NCBI RefSeq assembly: GCF_001693385.1
Contig: NZ_CP016428.1
Coordinates: 5,270,001 to 5,334,000, forward strand
Direction of reading: 5' to 3'
Source: Bradyrhizobium icense
GTDB lineage: Bacteria; Pseudomonadota; Alphaproteobacteria; Rhizobiales; Xanthobacteraceae
DNA length: 64,000 nt
A program made the position numbers and the translations under genes. The notes beneath the pieces are model-generated. The model was not told where the DNA came from. It saw nothing but the letters and a program-made list of their open reading frames with translations, and ran no database searches. Positions 53,822 through 62,480 of the stretch are shown piece after piece. Each line of letters starts with the position of its first letter. Position 1 is the stretch's first letter.

Positions 53822-54400
53822 GTAAGCCAACGCACTTAGTTCGAAATCCCATGCCCTCTCCTTAGTCCGGAACTTGTTTGTGCCGACGCAATATCGGTGG
53901 GAAGCAATAGGCCGGTGACAGACATCAACTAATGCGATGGACCGCTTTGATTTGGCGATAGATTTGTTCGAACGGCTCTGCAGGTCGTTGCAGTGCCACG
54001 AGTGGCCATTACCTGATCAAGATGCGCGAAATCTTAGCGCTCGAGACGATACTGGCTGGTCGCCAGTTCGCGAGCGTGAGAGGAATGTTGGTAGCGTCGG
54101 TGGGCTTTAGAACGATGTATCGTCTAGCAGAATCAGCGTCACCGAACCGCCCGGATCTAAAGCCAAAGGAATAGGTCTGCACGTATCGTACAGAACGCGT
54201 TCTTAATTTCCGTCGGTGTATTTCGAGACGTTGTCCAATGATTACCAACGACTTGATCTGCTTCCTCCGGCGGCATTGTCGCAATTTTAATCTGCGCTAA
54301 GGGGAAACAAAGCCAAGGATGGAAGCCCTGACATACCATGCCGGCGGATTGGCCTAGCCCAGCACGAGGTGTCGGCAGTAGCCGTGCTGAAAGTCAGGAC
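53822..54400 (+). repeat. Duplicated marR leader, first copy
   Basis: This segment repeats at about 55637-56150: GCCAACGCACTTAGTT, CATGCCCT, then GGCCGGTGACAGACATCAAC, GATTTGTTCG, CTGATCAAGATGCGCGAA and AAGCCAAGGATGGAAGCCCT. It contains the 5' end of a marR gene that stops within ten codons. The direction is the same in both copies. Confidence 0.75.
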
Positions 54401-54429
54401 ACTAAGTTCGCTAGCGGTAGGACCACTGG

Positions 54430-54620
54430 AGGAAAAGTCAGGTCACGGAAAGGAAGGCAGTGGACGTGAGCACTACCATCATGGCGATCCGCCCACGAGC
54501 ACGAGCGGCATCATCACGATCACGATAAACGTCCCCACCATCGGTCGCCTCCCGAGCCACCGCCGAAGCCTGCGGGGCCACCAGAAACTGCGAAGCCGCC
54601 GCCGGCCGTGAGTTCTTGAT
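54430..54620 (+). pseudogene. Remnant of a His/Pro-rich small protein
   Basis: One frame reads SGHGKEGSGREHYHHGDPP and, after a shift near 54495, another reads HEHERHHHDHDKRPHHRSPP with PEPPPKPAGPPETAKPPPAV and a stop. The two join naturally into a His-rich, possibly metal-binding, peptide. No start or family is recognised. Confidence 0.4.
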
Positions 54621-54743
54621 CAGTTTAGCTCACCCCTCCTCGGAGAAGAGATCTAGGAACTCGGCGACTTTCGCCAGGTTGCCTCGATCGCGAGGCTCTG
54701 CCGCTCGGTGGCGAAGACCTCTTCGATCGGGGCGTGTTGATGA

Positions 54744-55473
54744 TTAGGACAACAAACCGCGCCGCAGCGCCTCGGCGACGCATTGGCCAATAGATGCTGC
54801 ACCTAGTTTGCGGCGCGCGTTCTCAAGATGAAACACGACGGTGCGCGGCGCAATCTGGACCAGCACCGCGATATCCGCGACAGTTTTTCCCTGCGCGGTC
54901 CATGCAAGGCATTGGCGCTCGCGCTGGGTGAGTTCACTTGTCGCGAGTTTACCGGCAGAGGGTACGTCAAGTCTGGCGGCGACATGACAATGAAAGTGCA
55001 ACCCCGACGAGTTGCACCAAATCCTTCCAATCGGCCACGAGCCTCTCCGGGTGAACGTCGCGGTCACCCGTCGCCAGCGTAAATGCAGCCATCCGCCCAA
55101 ATCCACCCCTGATCGGCACGGTGATGCCTGATCTAATCCCGAACGTCGTCGCCTCATCGAAGAACCGGCGCTGCTCGCGGTTTCCGACCGGGGATGAGCC
55201 CTCGCCTCCCCAGCTGAACAGCGCATGCTCGGCGCGCGCGCGGCGTACCACAGGATCGAGCTGCTGATATCCAAGCTGGAAATACCGGCTGGTCCAGGAT
55301 TTGGGATAGGACGAAATCAAAGTCGGCGTGTCGCCGGTCAGGCGCAGGTAGGCAAATCGCTGGAGGCCGAGCCTTTGTGTGAGCCGCGTTGCGACACGCT
55401 CGAATTCATCCGCCTTGGTTGCGGTTTGGATCGCATCAATGAACTCCTGAAAGATGCTTTCGACCGGGCTCAT
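54744..55473 (-). pseudogene. LuxR quorum-sensing regulator gene with one frameshift
   Basis: From ATG 55473: an autoinducer-binding domain of about 165 residues (FIDAIQTATKADEFERVATR, SSYPKSWTSRYFQLGYQQLD, FGIRSGITVPIRGGFGRMAA) that runs out after LVQLVGVALS, where the other frame takes over as LHFHCHVAARL, then SELTQRERQCLAWTAQGKTV with ADIAVLVQIAPRTVVFHLEN and ARRKLGA, a complete LuxR helix-turn-helix, to 54744. One base near 55,015 separates a full-length TraR/BjaR-type receptor. No luxI gene is in the window. Either recently lost or a sequencing error. Confidence 0.8.
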
Positions 55474-55636
55474 TCCGCCTCTACCGTTTAAATATAATCG
55501 ACGTGCTTCTCGATGACCTCACCCTCGCCTTTGGCGAAGAAGCCGTCCGGGCACCGCAGGTCGCGCGAGCACCCGCCAGAACAGCCACGCCCGCTAGGCC
55601 GCGCTGCCGAGCTGGAGGAGCGCAGGAAGACCCTGC

Positions 55637-56150
55637 CCGTCCGCCAACGCACTTAGTTGGAAATGCCATGCCCCTATATTAGGCGAAACTCGTTTGTGCC
55701 GCCCCAGTATGTTCCGCCCGAGTATCGTTGGGAAGTAATAGGCCGGTGACAAACATCAATTAATCTGATGGACCGTTCTTATTTGGCGATGGATTTGTTC
55801 GCATGGCTCTGCGGGTCGTTTGAGTGCCACGTGGTGGCCCTTACCTGATCAAAGCGCGAAACGTTAGCGCCCCGATTCGATATTGGTCGAGCCCTGAAGT
55901 GAAAAGGAATAGGTCCGTTCGCAACTGAACTCGTCTTTACCTCCTCGCTATATTCGTAACGCTTCACTTTTGTCCGAAGCGTACCAACGATTTTGATCTG
56001 TTTCCTCCGGCCGGCATTATCCCCGTTTTTGATTTGCTCTAAGGGAAACCCAAGCCAAGGATGGAAACCCTGAAAGACGATGCCGTCGGATTTGCCCAGC
56101 CCAGCAAGAGCGCTCGGCAGTAGCTCTGCTGAGGGGCAGGAGGTGGTCCG
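55637..56150 (+). repeat. Duplicated marR leader, second copy
   Basis: Second copy of the 53822-54400 segment, here leading into a nearly complete marR gene. It includes the inverted repeat CATCAATTAATCTGATG and AAGCCAAGGATGGAAACCCT. The similarity is imperfect (drifting substitutions and small indels). Confidence 0.75.
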
Positions 56151-56594
56151 GCGGTTCATGTGGGAGATCAGATCCATCAATGTGTATCTGGAGGAACTGC
56201 GCCAATTCCAGGCCAATGTGTTGGGCATCACCGGGCCACAGTGGATGATCTTGATGGCTTTGGCAGACTTGGACAAAGAAAACGGTGTTCCGGTCAACGT
56301 GGTGTCAAAATTGATGCACGTCGACGCTTCATTCGTCACGACCCAATCGAAACTGTTAGAAAAAAAGGCCTCCTGCGGCGCAAGCCCTCCGCGAGCGATG
56401 CCCAGGTCGTACAGCTGTCGCTGACGGACAAGACTTACAAGCATCTCGCGAGCCTTGCTGCACAACAGCAAGCACTCGATGAATTTGTTTTTGGTGAATT
56501 CCGTATTCGCGAACTGACCGAGTTCGCTAGCAGGCTCACTGCACTCAGGCACCGCCTAGAGAAAGCTCGCTTGAAAGTCGCTCTGGATTTCTGA
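56080..56594 (+). pseudogene. MarR-family regulator gene with a shift in an A7 run
   Basis: ATG 56080 opens a MarR protein: EEGQEVVRRF-type start, ELRQFQANVLGITGPQWMIL, ADLDKENGVPVNVVSKLMHV, DASFVTTQSKLLEKK. In the run of seven A at about 56360 the frame is lost; with one more A it continues GLLRRKPSASDAQVVQLSLT with DKTYKHLASLAAQQQALDEF and ends LEKARLKVALDF. The joined protein would be about 170 residues with a full winged helix. The single change in a homopolymer could be a real mutation, a sequencing error, or be bridged by polymerase slippage. The leader is shared with 53.9 kb. Confidence 0.75.
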
Positions 56595-56675
56595 GGACCA
56601 GAACGCAGAACGGCGCACTCTAGGTCGGGTTAGCTCCGAATCGAGATAAGATACAGCGCAGGTAAAAGTAAAGGA

Positions 56676-56683
56676 TGCGCGCG
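56676..56683. repeat. Left target-site duplication of the IS21 element
   Basis: TGCGCGCG, repeated in the same direction at 59436-59443, directly outside the element ends. Before insertion the site would read AGGA-TGCGCGCG-TCCT, a palindrome. Confidence 0.8.
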
Positions 56684-56938
56684 TGCGGATTCCGATGATC
56701 TCGCCCGGGTGTACCGATTTGATCTCGCCCGGGATTCCGAGATGATCTCGCCCACCATTCCGATTTGATGTCGCCCGGGGCGCGAGGCGTTCTGGCTGTC
56801 AGTTTTCTGGCATCGGGCAAGCCGCGGGGTCAACCTTGAATCGCGGCTTGAGGGTCTTCTTCGTCTGCTGTTCTGTGGGCATGTGGGCAACGCGCTTGCG
56901 TTGTCCAAGCGCAGCGGCATGTCCACAGCGCCACTTGC

Positions 56939-57682
56939 TCAGGCCTTTCGGCTGGGTTTGCGGGTTCGCCGCATGCTCTCGCCGTTCAGATCGATCCGGT
57001 GGGCGTTATGGACCAGGCGATCGAGGACGGCGTCGGCGTAGGTGGGGTCGCCGATCAGCGCGTGCCATTGGTCGACGGGGAGCTGGCTGGTGACGATGGT
57101 GGAGCGGCGGCCGTAGCGATCCTCAAGGATCTCCAGGAGGTCGTGGCGGGCTGCTGCGTCGAGCGGCTCGAGGCCCCAGTCGTCGAGGATGAGGAGATCG
57201 ACACGGCCCAGCGCACGCAGCAGACGGGGATGGCGGCCGTCGCCGCGCGCCAAAGCGAGATCGCTGAACAGCCGCGGGACGCGCTGATAAAGCACGGAGC
57301 GATTGTCGCGGCAGGCCTTGTTGCCGAGCGCCGAGGCGATCCAGCTCTTGCCAACACCGGAGGGCCCGCAGATCAGCAGGTTGGCGTGGTCATCGATCCA
57401 TTGGCCTTCGACCAGCATCGTCAGGAGGCTGCGGTCGAGGCCGCGCGGGGTGCGGTAGTCGATGTCCTCGACGCAGGCCTGCTGGCGCAGCTTGGCATAT
57501 TGCAGCCGCTTCGACAGCCGCTTGTCGCGTCGCAGTGACGCTTCGCGTTCGAGCAGGAGCGCGAGCCATTCGGCGTGGCCGAGGCTCGTGGCGTCGCCGC
57601 CGGCTTCGATGTCGGCGAAGGCCTTGGCCATGCCGTGAAGGCCGAGTGCGTGGAGCTGATCGAGGGTCGGATGGGTGAGCAA
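56939..57682 (-). CDS. istB: IS21 helper ATPase
   Basis: 247 residues. DnaC/DnaA-like AAA+ ATPase: Walker A LLICGPSGVGKSWIASALGN, Walker B LLILDDWGLEPL, sensor TIVTSQLPVDQWHALIGDPT with YADAVLDRLVHNAHRIDL. It starts 11 bases after the istA stop, as usual. IstB forms decamers that bend target DNA and regulate IstA. No frameshift, so it is probably active. Confidence 0.95.
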   Translation of the reverse strand: MLTHPTLDQLHALGLHGMAKAFADIEAGGDATSLGHAEWLALLLEREASLRRDKRLSKRLQYAKLRQQACVEDIDYRTPRGLDRSLLTMLVEGQWIDDHANLLICGPSGVGKSWIASALGNKACRDNRSVLYQRVPRLFSDLALARGDGRHPRLLRALGRVDLLILDDWGLEPLDAAARHDLLEILEDRYGRRSTIVTSQLPVDQWHALIGDPTYADAVLDRLVHNAHRIDLNGESMRRTRKPSRKA

Positions 57683-57693
57683 GATGGGATCTC

Positions 57694-59253
57694 CTAATTG
57701 TAGTAGCGCGGCCCGCGGATGTTGGAATGCAGGATCGGCGCGTCATCCGCGGAGCGCCTGGGGGAAGGACGCCGATCGAGATTGTTGGCGAGGATCGACT
57801 TGACCGAGCCGTAGGTGCGCGCGCCGATCTCGATCGCCCGCATGGCGGCGGCATCGAGCCGCTCTTGCCCGTAGGATCGAGCGAGCCGGATGATGCCGAG
57901 ACAGGCGCGGAAGCCCTGTTCCGGATGCGCGCGCTCGTCGAGGATCAGATCGCACAGCGCCGCGGTGGCCGGCCCGATCGCGGCGGCCTCCTTGCGGATG
58001 CGCTCGATGGTCCAGCCGGCATGGCGCCGATGACTGGATGCCATATGCTCCGGCACGGTCGTGTGCTTGTGGTTGCCGCTCATGCGCTGATGCGCGGCGA
58101 TCCGCTCGCCCTTGTGGAAAATCTCGACGGTGCGGGCGGTGAAGCGCACCTCGACCTCGGCGCGGACGAAGCGATGCGGGACGCTGTAGTAATGCGCCTC
58201 GACCTCGACGTGATAGTCGATGCTGACCCGGCAGATCCGCCACTCGGCGAACACATAAGGGCTCTCCGGCAAGGCCTGGAGTGCCGGCCGGTCGATCTCC
58301 TCCAATAGCTTGCGACGGGTCACGCCGAGCCGCCGGATCGGCCGCTCCTCGTTGAGCCGGGTCAGCAACTCGGCGATCGCCGCGTTGACCTCGGCGAGGC
58401 TGTAGAACGTGCGGTGGCGCAGCCGCCCGAGCAGCCAGCGCTCGACCATGAGGACCGCCTGTTCGACCTTCGCCTTGTCCCGTGGCCGTCGCGGCCTCGC
58501 CGGCAGGATGGCGGTGCCGTAATGCGCCGCCATGTCGGCGTAGCTGCGGTTGATCCGCGGATCGTAGAGGCAGGCCTTGATCACCGCCACTTTGGTGTTG
58601 TCCGGCACCAGCAGCGCCGGCACGCCGCCGATCGCCTCGAAGGCGCCGACGTGGCCGCTGATCCAGTCGGCGAGCCCCTGCGTCCAAGTCGCCTGTGCAT
58701 AGGTGAAGCTCGACGCGCCGAGCACCGCGACGAAGATCTGCGCGGTGCGCCGCTCGCCGGTGAGCCGGTCGATCACCACCGGCACGCCGTCGCCCGCATA
58801 GTCGACGAACAGCTTGTCGCCGGCTGCATGCGACTGGCGCATCGTCACCGACAACCGGCCTTCCCAGGCGCGGTAAAGCTCGCAGAACCGCGAATAGCGA
58901 TACCCGCCGGGCTCGCTTGCGATGTACTCCTCCCACAGGATCGACAGCGTCACGTGCTTGCGCTTGAGCTCGCGATGCACCGACGCCCAGTCCGGCTCGG
59001 CGAGACGTCGCTGGCCGCGCCGGGTGCCAGGACCGGCTCCCGCTGCCGCGAACAGCCGCGCTTCCAGCACCGTGTCGGTGACGTCATCGGGCAACGGCCA
59101 GGTCAGCCCCGATGCCTCGAACCGCCGGATCGTCAGCCGCACCGTCGAGGGCGCCGCCCCGACCCGCCGCGCGATCTCGCGGGTCGGCATCCCGGCCGAC
59201 TTCAATCTGATCACATCGCGCACATGGCGCATCGCAAGCCTCTCCGTCGGCAT
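57694..59253 (-). CDS. istA: IS21 transposase
   Basis: About 519 residues from ATG 59253 (AAGGGGGGACCAGG ahead); the open frame upstream is not conserved. N-terminal helix-turn-helix (DVIRLKSAGMPTREIARRVG with PSTVRLTIRRFEASG), then the DDE core: first Asp in KLFVDYAGDGVPVV, second in ALLVPDNTKVAV, Glu in DKAKVEQAVLMVERW. A C-terminal beta domain (YYSVPHRFVRAEVEVRFTAR) follows. Cuts and joins the IS ends. Confidence 0.95.
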   Translation of the reverse strand: MPTERLAMRHVRDVIRLKSAGMPTREIARRVGAAPSTVRLTIRRFEASGLTWPLPDDVTDTVLEARLFAAAGAGPGTRRGQRRLAEPDWASVHRELKRKHVTLSILWEEYIASEPGGYRYSRFCELYRAWEGRLSVTMRQSHAAGDKLFVDYAGDGVPVVIDRLTGERRTAQIFVAVLGASSFTYAQATWTQGLADWISGHVGAFEAIGGVPALLVPDNTKVAVIKACLYDPRINRSYADMAAHYGTAILPARPRRPRDKAKVEQAVLMVERWLLGRLRHRTFYSLAEVNAAIAELLTRLNEERPIRRLGVTRRKLLEEIDRPALQALPESPYVFAEWRICRVSIDYHVEVEAHYYSVPHRFVRAEVEVRFTARTVEIFHKGERIAAHQRMSGNHKHTTVPEHMASSHRRHAGWTIERIRKEAAAIGPATAALCDLILDERAHPEQGFRACLGIIRLARSYGQERLDAAAMRAIEIGARTYGSVKSILANNLDRRPSPRRSADDAPILHSNIRGPRYYN

Positions 59254-59435
59254 CCTGGTCCCCCCTTGCAAAGCCGAAAGGCGGGACCGTAGCGGAGCCA
59301 GAAGAGGCCTCGTCACCCCGGGCGACATCATCCCGGAATGGTGGGCGAGATCATCTCGGAATGGCGGGCGACGTCAAATCGGAACGGTGGGCGAGATCAT
59401 TCCGGAATCGTGGGCGACATCGAGCGGAATCAGCA

Positions 59436-59443
59436 TGCGCGCG
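59436..59443. repeat. Right target-site duplication of the IS21 element
   Basis: TGCGCGCG, identical to 56676-56683. Confidence 0.8.
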
Positions 59444-59479
59444 TCCTCCTAGGAGCCTCGCTGTAAGCCTTCTGCTGGC

Positions 59480-59725
59480 GGCTGCTGGTTTTACGGGCAT
59501 TGCCGTGTGGGTTCTGAGAAAGCTTTGATGGGGCGCCTCGATGTGCCGGCTCCCCGCAGGCGAAGTCTTTTTCGGAGCCCAGACAATCGCGCCGATCGAC
59601 TCTCTTGTGGCTCGCTTCTGCGTCGCTTCGAGATGAGAATAGGCCGAGTGTCGATAGAGAAGCCTTTAGTAACGCCGAACGCTGGCCAGTCTCTTAAATC
59701 TAGAGCCTCCGGACGGGACCGCTGA
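59480..59725 (+). pseudogene. Truncated gene start with a repeated leader, first copy
   Basis: A leader of about 50 bases (GCCGTGTGGGTTCT, AGAAAGC) and a gene start MGRLDVPAPRRRSLFRSPD recur at 60097-60196 as MDRLDLPAPLKRSVFSGPT. Here the frame runs to 59725 without recognisable domains. Family unknown; possibly the 5' end of a mobile gene. Confidence 0.4.
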
Positions 59726-60096
59726 CGAGCAGACCTTTCTCGAAGCGTCTCGTACTCTAAAGTTGGGGCGGAGGCGAGCGCTGCGCGCGAGCCTCTTGAT
59801 CAGCTTGGATCGCTCGAGCAGAAAGTCGCGAACGATACGGCGCGCTAAGCAGCAACACAAAAAGCCTCCGTTGGCCTCATATCTGGCAGCGGATCGGCTG
59901 CTTCTTGAACCCGTCATTACCAGCGTGCCTTGGGTGGCGCAGACCGACCACAACCATCTTCGCCTGCGCTGTTTTAAGAAAACCTCGAATACTGGAAATC
60001 GATCAGACATGGCATCAGCCCCTGAAGCCATAACCTCTACCCGTCGTCTGCATTCTGCATCATAGCCCAACTAGGCGGGTGCCGGTCTATCTGTTG
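59726..60096. other. Stretch without a supported gene
   Basis: Open frames on both strands, including a 134-residue - strand frame, look like shadows. Confidence 0.3.
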
Positions 60097-60232
60097 CGCA
60101 TGCTGGTTCTACGCGCACTGCCGTGTGGGTTCTAAGAAAGCCTTGATGGACCGCCTCGATCTGCCGGCTCCCCTCAAGCGAAGTGTCTTTTCCGGCCCCA
60201 CCAAAGCCAGGAACACGGGCCCGCCGTGGAGA
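60097..60232 (+). repeat. Second copy of the repeated leader, cut short
   Basis: GCATGCTGGTTCTACGCGCA, then CCGTGTGGGTTCTAAGAAAG and ATG 60146 with MDRLDLPAPLKRSVFSG. The frame then runs into the end of the amidohydrolase gene, so the original gene was cut at about 60,200-60,235. Confidence 0.5.
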
Positions 60233-60243
60233 TGCTCATTTGG

Positions 60244-61032
60244 TCATTTCCGCAGGCATTCAGGTGTTAATTGCGGAAGTCCGTAGAGCGCAGCAGACGT
60301 CTCGCCGAGGATCCGCTCTCGGGCGTCCTCGTCTGTGACGAGCGCCTCAAGCCATTCCAGGGTCTCCGCATAGGATGGCGCATAGGCGTGGGCGGCCGTC
60401 ACGTGCGGCCACTCCGACCCGCAGAGCAGCTGTTTCGGTCCGAGCTCCTCCAGCATCCTGCCCGCCGCTGCCTGGGCCCAGCCATCTGGGACACGTCCGA
60501 TTCCCGACAGCTTCACCCACGCCTCCGCGCCTTTAGCTAGCGCCAGAAGCCGCTCCAGGCGCGGATCCCAGGCGGGATCGCGGGCGCAGTCCGCAAGTCC
60601 GAAGCCTCGGAACACCAGGCGATGGCCGTCGGCTAGGAGCAGCTCTGCCAAGCGCTCACGTCCTTCGATGCCGCCGGACACCTCCAAGTGCAAGCCTAGC
60701 TGAAGGGCAGCCTCGAGGGACTCGGTCAGTGGATCGGGATCGTCGAGGGTTAACGCCAAACCCGCGGCGCCTGATTGGCCCCACTCCTCCAGGACCTCAG
60801 GCGCCAGGGGCTGCACGAGCGGCGGAATGAGCCTCACCGGCATTCGGGCCTGGCTGGCCTGGGCGAAGAGCTCCGTCGCGTCGCCGCCCAAGAAGGCGGG
60901 CTGGACCAGGACCAGCCCCGTGATCGCGCAGTCGCGCGCGGCGCCTTCTAGCTGATCCACGGAGCCGTCGATGATGGGCGCGGCCCGCCGGGCCTCTCGG
61001 GGAAAGGCATGGACCTCGCAGTCGATCCTCAT
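60244..61032 (-). CDS. TIM-barrel amidohydrolase (amidohydrolase-2 / lactonase type)
   Basis: 262 residues: MRIDCEVHAFPRE at the start (His in place of the usual HxH), ITGLVLVQPAFLGGD, GAAGLALTLDDPDP, LHLEVSGGIEGRERL, EAWVKLSGIGRVPD and the strong family end LLCGSEWPHVTAA (second metal or catalytic Asp/His region; usually GTDWPHP), YAETLEWLEALV, RILGETSAALYG. Related enzymes open pyrone-dicarboxylate or other lactones; the substrate here is unknown. It overlaps the small gene upstream by four bases (ATGA). It is very GC-rich and may be an unrelated import. Confidence 0.82.
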   Translation of the reverse strand: MRIDCEVHAFPREARRAAPIIDGSVDQLEGAARDCAITGLVLVQPAFLGGDATELFAQASQARMPVRLIPPLVQPLAPEVLEEWGQSGAAGLALTLDDPDPLTESLEAALQLGLHLEVSGGIEGRERLAELLLADGHRLVFRGFGLADCARDPAWDPRLERLLALAKGAEAWVKLSGIGRVPDGWAQAAAGRMLEELGPKQLLCGSEWPHVTAAHAYAPSYAETLEWLEALVTDEDARERILGETSAALYGLPQLTPECLRK

Positions 61033-61283
61033 GAGGCGCCCTCGCCGCAGAGCGCACGGACCAGAGCGCCCGCCAGGCCCCAGCTCATGCTCAAACGCAG
61101 GTCCTCGACAGCGGTGCGGCGGGCGTAGAGACGCTCTATTATCAGCTCAAGCAAGCGGCGAGCGGTGTCCCCCTGCGCGTCCGGGACGTGGCGCTTGACC
61201 TCCATGATCTCGCCTATAGGGCCAAATCCCGAGATCGGATGCCCGCGCGCCGCTGCAAGTACCGGGCCGCTATAGGTGCTCAT
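61029..61283 (-). CDS. Small protein coupled to the amidohydrolase
   Basis: 84 residues with a helical C-terminal half (DTARRLLELIIERLYARRTA followed by DLRLSMSWGLAGALVRAL). GGAGG lies nine bases before ATG 61283, and the stop overlaps the amidohydrolase start (ATGA), so the two form an operon. No domain recognised. The sequence GCTCATTTGGTTATTTCC at its start recurs (one change) at 60234-60251 just past the end of the amidohydrolase gene, so the two-gene unit is bracketed by an 18-base direct repeat. Confidence 0.6.
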   Translation of the reverse strand: MSTYSGPVLAAARGHPISGFGPIGEIMEVKRHVPDAQGDTARRLLELIIERLYARRTAVEDLRLSMSWGLAGALVRALCGEGAS

Positions 61284-61479
61284 TTGGTTATTTCCTCCGC
61301 CATGTAAGTCCTAGCTGCGAAAAAAATGCCAGATGCAGATAAGTGAAGAGAATCTAGTTCTCTCGCCGTTTGCGCGCGGAAGACGGGAGATCCTTTTACG
61401 ATCATCTCGCTCGACAAATACCCCGCGAGCGGACTCCAGAATTGTTGCACCAGCTGAGCGATAATTGTCGTCCGTTGGG

Positions 61480-61690
61480 CCAATGCAGGCGGCTTCGATT
61501 GCCACGCTGTCGCCGACCGCCCCATATTCGCGGACGGCTCCAGGCGTAAGGCCACACGATGACCTCGATTTCTTTGGGGAACACCGACGTTCATTAGCAA
61601 TCTCACTTGGACGGCCTGATTCTAATCGGGATAGCAGTTCGTCTTCCTGAAAACCTGCAAAGCAGGCCGACAAATGGCGCAGAAATTTAG
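61480..61690 (+). repeat. Direct repeat flanking the two-gene cassette, left copy
   Basis: About 210-240 bases that recur at 63585-63820 in the same direction: CTTCGATTGCCACGC, CGCGGACGGCT, CACACGAT, ATCGGGATAGCAGTT, GCAAAGCAGGC, AAATGGCGCAGAA. The right copy runs on into an IS3-type transposase remnant. The copies differ by many substitutions and short indels, so the duplication is old. The stretch 61284-61479 holds nothing else. Confidence 0.75.
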
Positions 61691-62475
61691 CATTTTTTGC
61701 GTTTACGGGGCGCTGCCCTGCTTTTGACAGTCAGCTGGTCGCAGGCGGCAAGTAGTGCATCCGCATATTGGTCGCCGGCCTGCCGCACCCATCGGTCGTT
61801 GACCACAGCAAGCCACGCAATAAGCGCCACGAAATCAATTGCGGTCGCGGCCCAAACTTCGGGTTTTTGCGCTGAGGACGCAGCCCAGACTGCGGACATT
61901 GTGAACTGGGTCGTCTGCACATAGATCGCGAGTATGGAAGCGGCCGCTGCAAGTGCGCAGACGACAATACCGATCGGCCGCATACCAAAGAGATTACGCC
62001 GGAATCCGTATTGGGCGTTTTCCTTATCAACAAGTGAAAAGCGTTTGCGGGTTTTTTCCTTTAGCCAGATCACCGCTGAGTCATAGGCACCATCAGCCTT
62101 CGCTGGGTTTGCCTTTTCCTCGTCAGGCATAGGTGGCAGCCAATGAGGGACGTTCTGCCTCAGAAAGTCATGGTATCGCGCCAATGTTAACGGATTCAAA
62201 GGACCGGCATGGCGAAGCTTCAGGGTCGTCGGCCATCCACCCCACTGCTTGAGTAAGCTCCCTTCGATGTTCTTGCCGCGGGTGCGCGCCCAGGACCCAA
62301 GTGCGTAAAGTAACCCGCAAGACACCGCAATCGTGAGGAGGGTTGTTCCAACATTGGAAAGAAGGAGCTGCGGGAACCAAGCTAATACAGTCAACAATGG
62401 CGGAAAGACCGTCAGCAGGCCGGGAAATAACCTGGCCTGCCGCGCATAACTGTCGAAAAGATCTGTGAGCGCCAC
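61687..62475 (-). CDS. Multi-spanning membrane protein, partner of the MBL-fold protein
   Basis: About 262 residues from GTG 62475 (AGGAAG upstream), six bases after the stop of the gene before it. Two membrane hairpins: residues about 15-55 (LFPGLLTVFPPLLTVLAWFP, LLTIAVSCGLLYALGSW) and about 170-240 (PIGIVVCALAAAASILAIYV, AATAIDFVALIAWLAVV). Between them a cytosolic part with conserved-looking blocks (RGKNIEGSLLKQWGGWPTTL, LNPLTLARYHDFL, ENAQYGFRRNLFGMRPIG) and a basic tail ending RKRKKC. I do not know a named family, but this layout recalls membrane effectors in bacterial conflict systems. Role inferred from the pairing only. Confidence 0.65.
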   Translation of the reverse strand: MALTDLFDSYARQARLFPGLLTVFPPLLTVLAWFPQLLLSNVGTTLLTIAVSCGLLYALGSWARTRGKNIEGSLLKQWGGWPTTLKLRHAGPLNPLTLARYHDFLRQNVPHWLPPMPDEEKANPAKADGAYDSAVIWLKEKTRKRFSLVDKENAQYGFRRNLFGMRPIGIVVCALAAAASILAIYVQTTQFTMSAVWAASSAQKPEVWAATAIDFVALIAWLAVVNDRWVRQAGDQYADALLAACDQLTVKSRAAPRKRKKC

Positions 62476-62480
62476 CAATC

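Larger units (their letters stand above)
56684..59435 (-). mobile_element. Complete IS21-family insertion sequence
   Basis: 2,752 bases between 8-bp target duplications. Ends: TGCGGATTCCG (left) and, inverted, TGCTGATTCCG (right), followed inside by the multiple repeats usual for IS21 (GATCTCGCCC and GATGTCGCCC in several copies at both ends, spaced by ATTCCG). It contains istA and istB in order on the - strand, both intact. Very high GC and codon use unlike the lower-GC flanks point to a recent arrival. Confidence 0.92.

Noticed and set aside
55779..56552. 257-residue open frame on the - strand
   Set aside because: It lies antisense to the marR gene and its leader; composition is random and no domain is seen.
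57743..58936. 397-residue - strand frame and a 292-residue + strand frame within istA
   Set aside because: Shadows of the very GC-rich transposase gene; Arg/Ala-rich low-complexity translations.
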